The notes under the pieces were generated by a model. That model was not told where the DNA came from. It made no database searches and saw nothing but the letters and a program-made list of their open reading frames with translations. From assembly GCA_018398815.1 (NCBI GenBank), contig JAFLJL010013877.1, forward strand, positions 58,942-74,977: 16,036 bases of DNA, read 5' to 3'. Below, in pieces: positions 15,928-16,036 of this stretch (within the stretch, counting starts at the first letter, position 1; the number at the start of each line of letters is the position of its first letter). The DNA is from Conus ventricosus. Lineage: Eukaryota > Mollusca > Gastropoda > Neogastropoda > Conidae. The position numbers were made by a program, and so were the translations under genes.

Positions 15928-16036
15928 TCTTATTATTATTATTCCTTTTTTTTTTTTTTTTTTTTGTTATTATTTTTTTTTGGTTTTTGTTTTTTTTTTT
16001 TTTTTTTTTTATTTTCTTTTTTTTTTCTTTGTTTTT
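15928..16036. repeat. T-rich low-complexity end with (TTA)n
   Basis: A short (TTA)n at about 15929-15942 leads into long T runs broken by single G, A or C to the end of the window. It may be the reverse complement of a poly-A tail from an element lying beyond the right edge, or simple sequence only. Confidence 0.75.

Overview
The window looks like intergenic or intronic DNA of a repeat-rich animal genome, most likely a marine invertebrate and plausibly a gastropod mollusc. The reasons are long uninterrupted (TG)n, (AG)n and (CT)n microsatellites, several unrelated minisatellites, and degraded LINE retrotransposons of the L2/CR1 and jockey-like types. There is no bacterial-style gene order, Shine-Dalgarno site, rRNA or tRNA. 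I find no host protein-coding gene that I can support. The species call is inference.

Layout. 1-527: a 36-bp tandem repeat, then (TG)n and (AG)n blocks. 528-1460: unique DNA. 1461-2545: an 80-bp repeat, a 27-bp minisatellite, a TTTG/TGTG tract and a compound TG/TGCG tract. 2753-3872: a 23-bp minisatellite of about 49 copies. 4062-7530 (minus strand): an L2-type LINE 3' tail (4062-4135), two ~410-bp direct repeats (4191-4598 and 4695-5108), a (CA)33 tract and then the RT-encoding body of an L2/CR1-like LINE (5417 to ~7525). These may all belong to one insertion read right to left. 7531-9613: unique DNA with poly-C, poly-G, GA-rich and CT-rich blocks. 9614-10140: an 18-bp minisatellite with a higher-order cassette. 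10867-12241: a short 25-bp duplication and a ~43-bp minisatellite of about 29 copies. 12257-12286: a strong hairpin at the start of a GC-richer segment. About 12640-13260 (plus strand): a decayed LINE remnant with endonuclease-like and C-terminal CxxC...HxxxC parts. About 13270-15298 (plus strand): a second LINE, 5'-truncated, jockey-like, with reverse transcriptase and a (GAT)n tail. 15444-16036: poly-G, alternating CG/TG, a 108-bp duplication carrying (TC)n, and a T-rich end.

The genes do not work together as a system. The only coding sequence is retrotransposon reverse transcriptase/endonuclease, broken mostly by single-base indels. The long open frames over the minisatellites and microsatellites come from unit lengths divisible by three, or from dinucleotide tracts without stop codons, not from proteins. 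The more notable points are the concentration of six unrelated minisatellites, the possible single L2 insertion with an oversized, internally duplicated 3' region, the near-intact state of its reading frame, and an excess of indels over substitutions between duplicate copies, which suggests part of the damage may be uncorrected long-read error.
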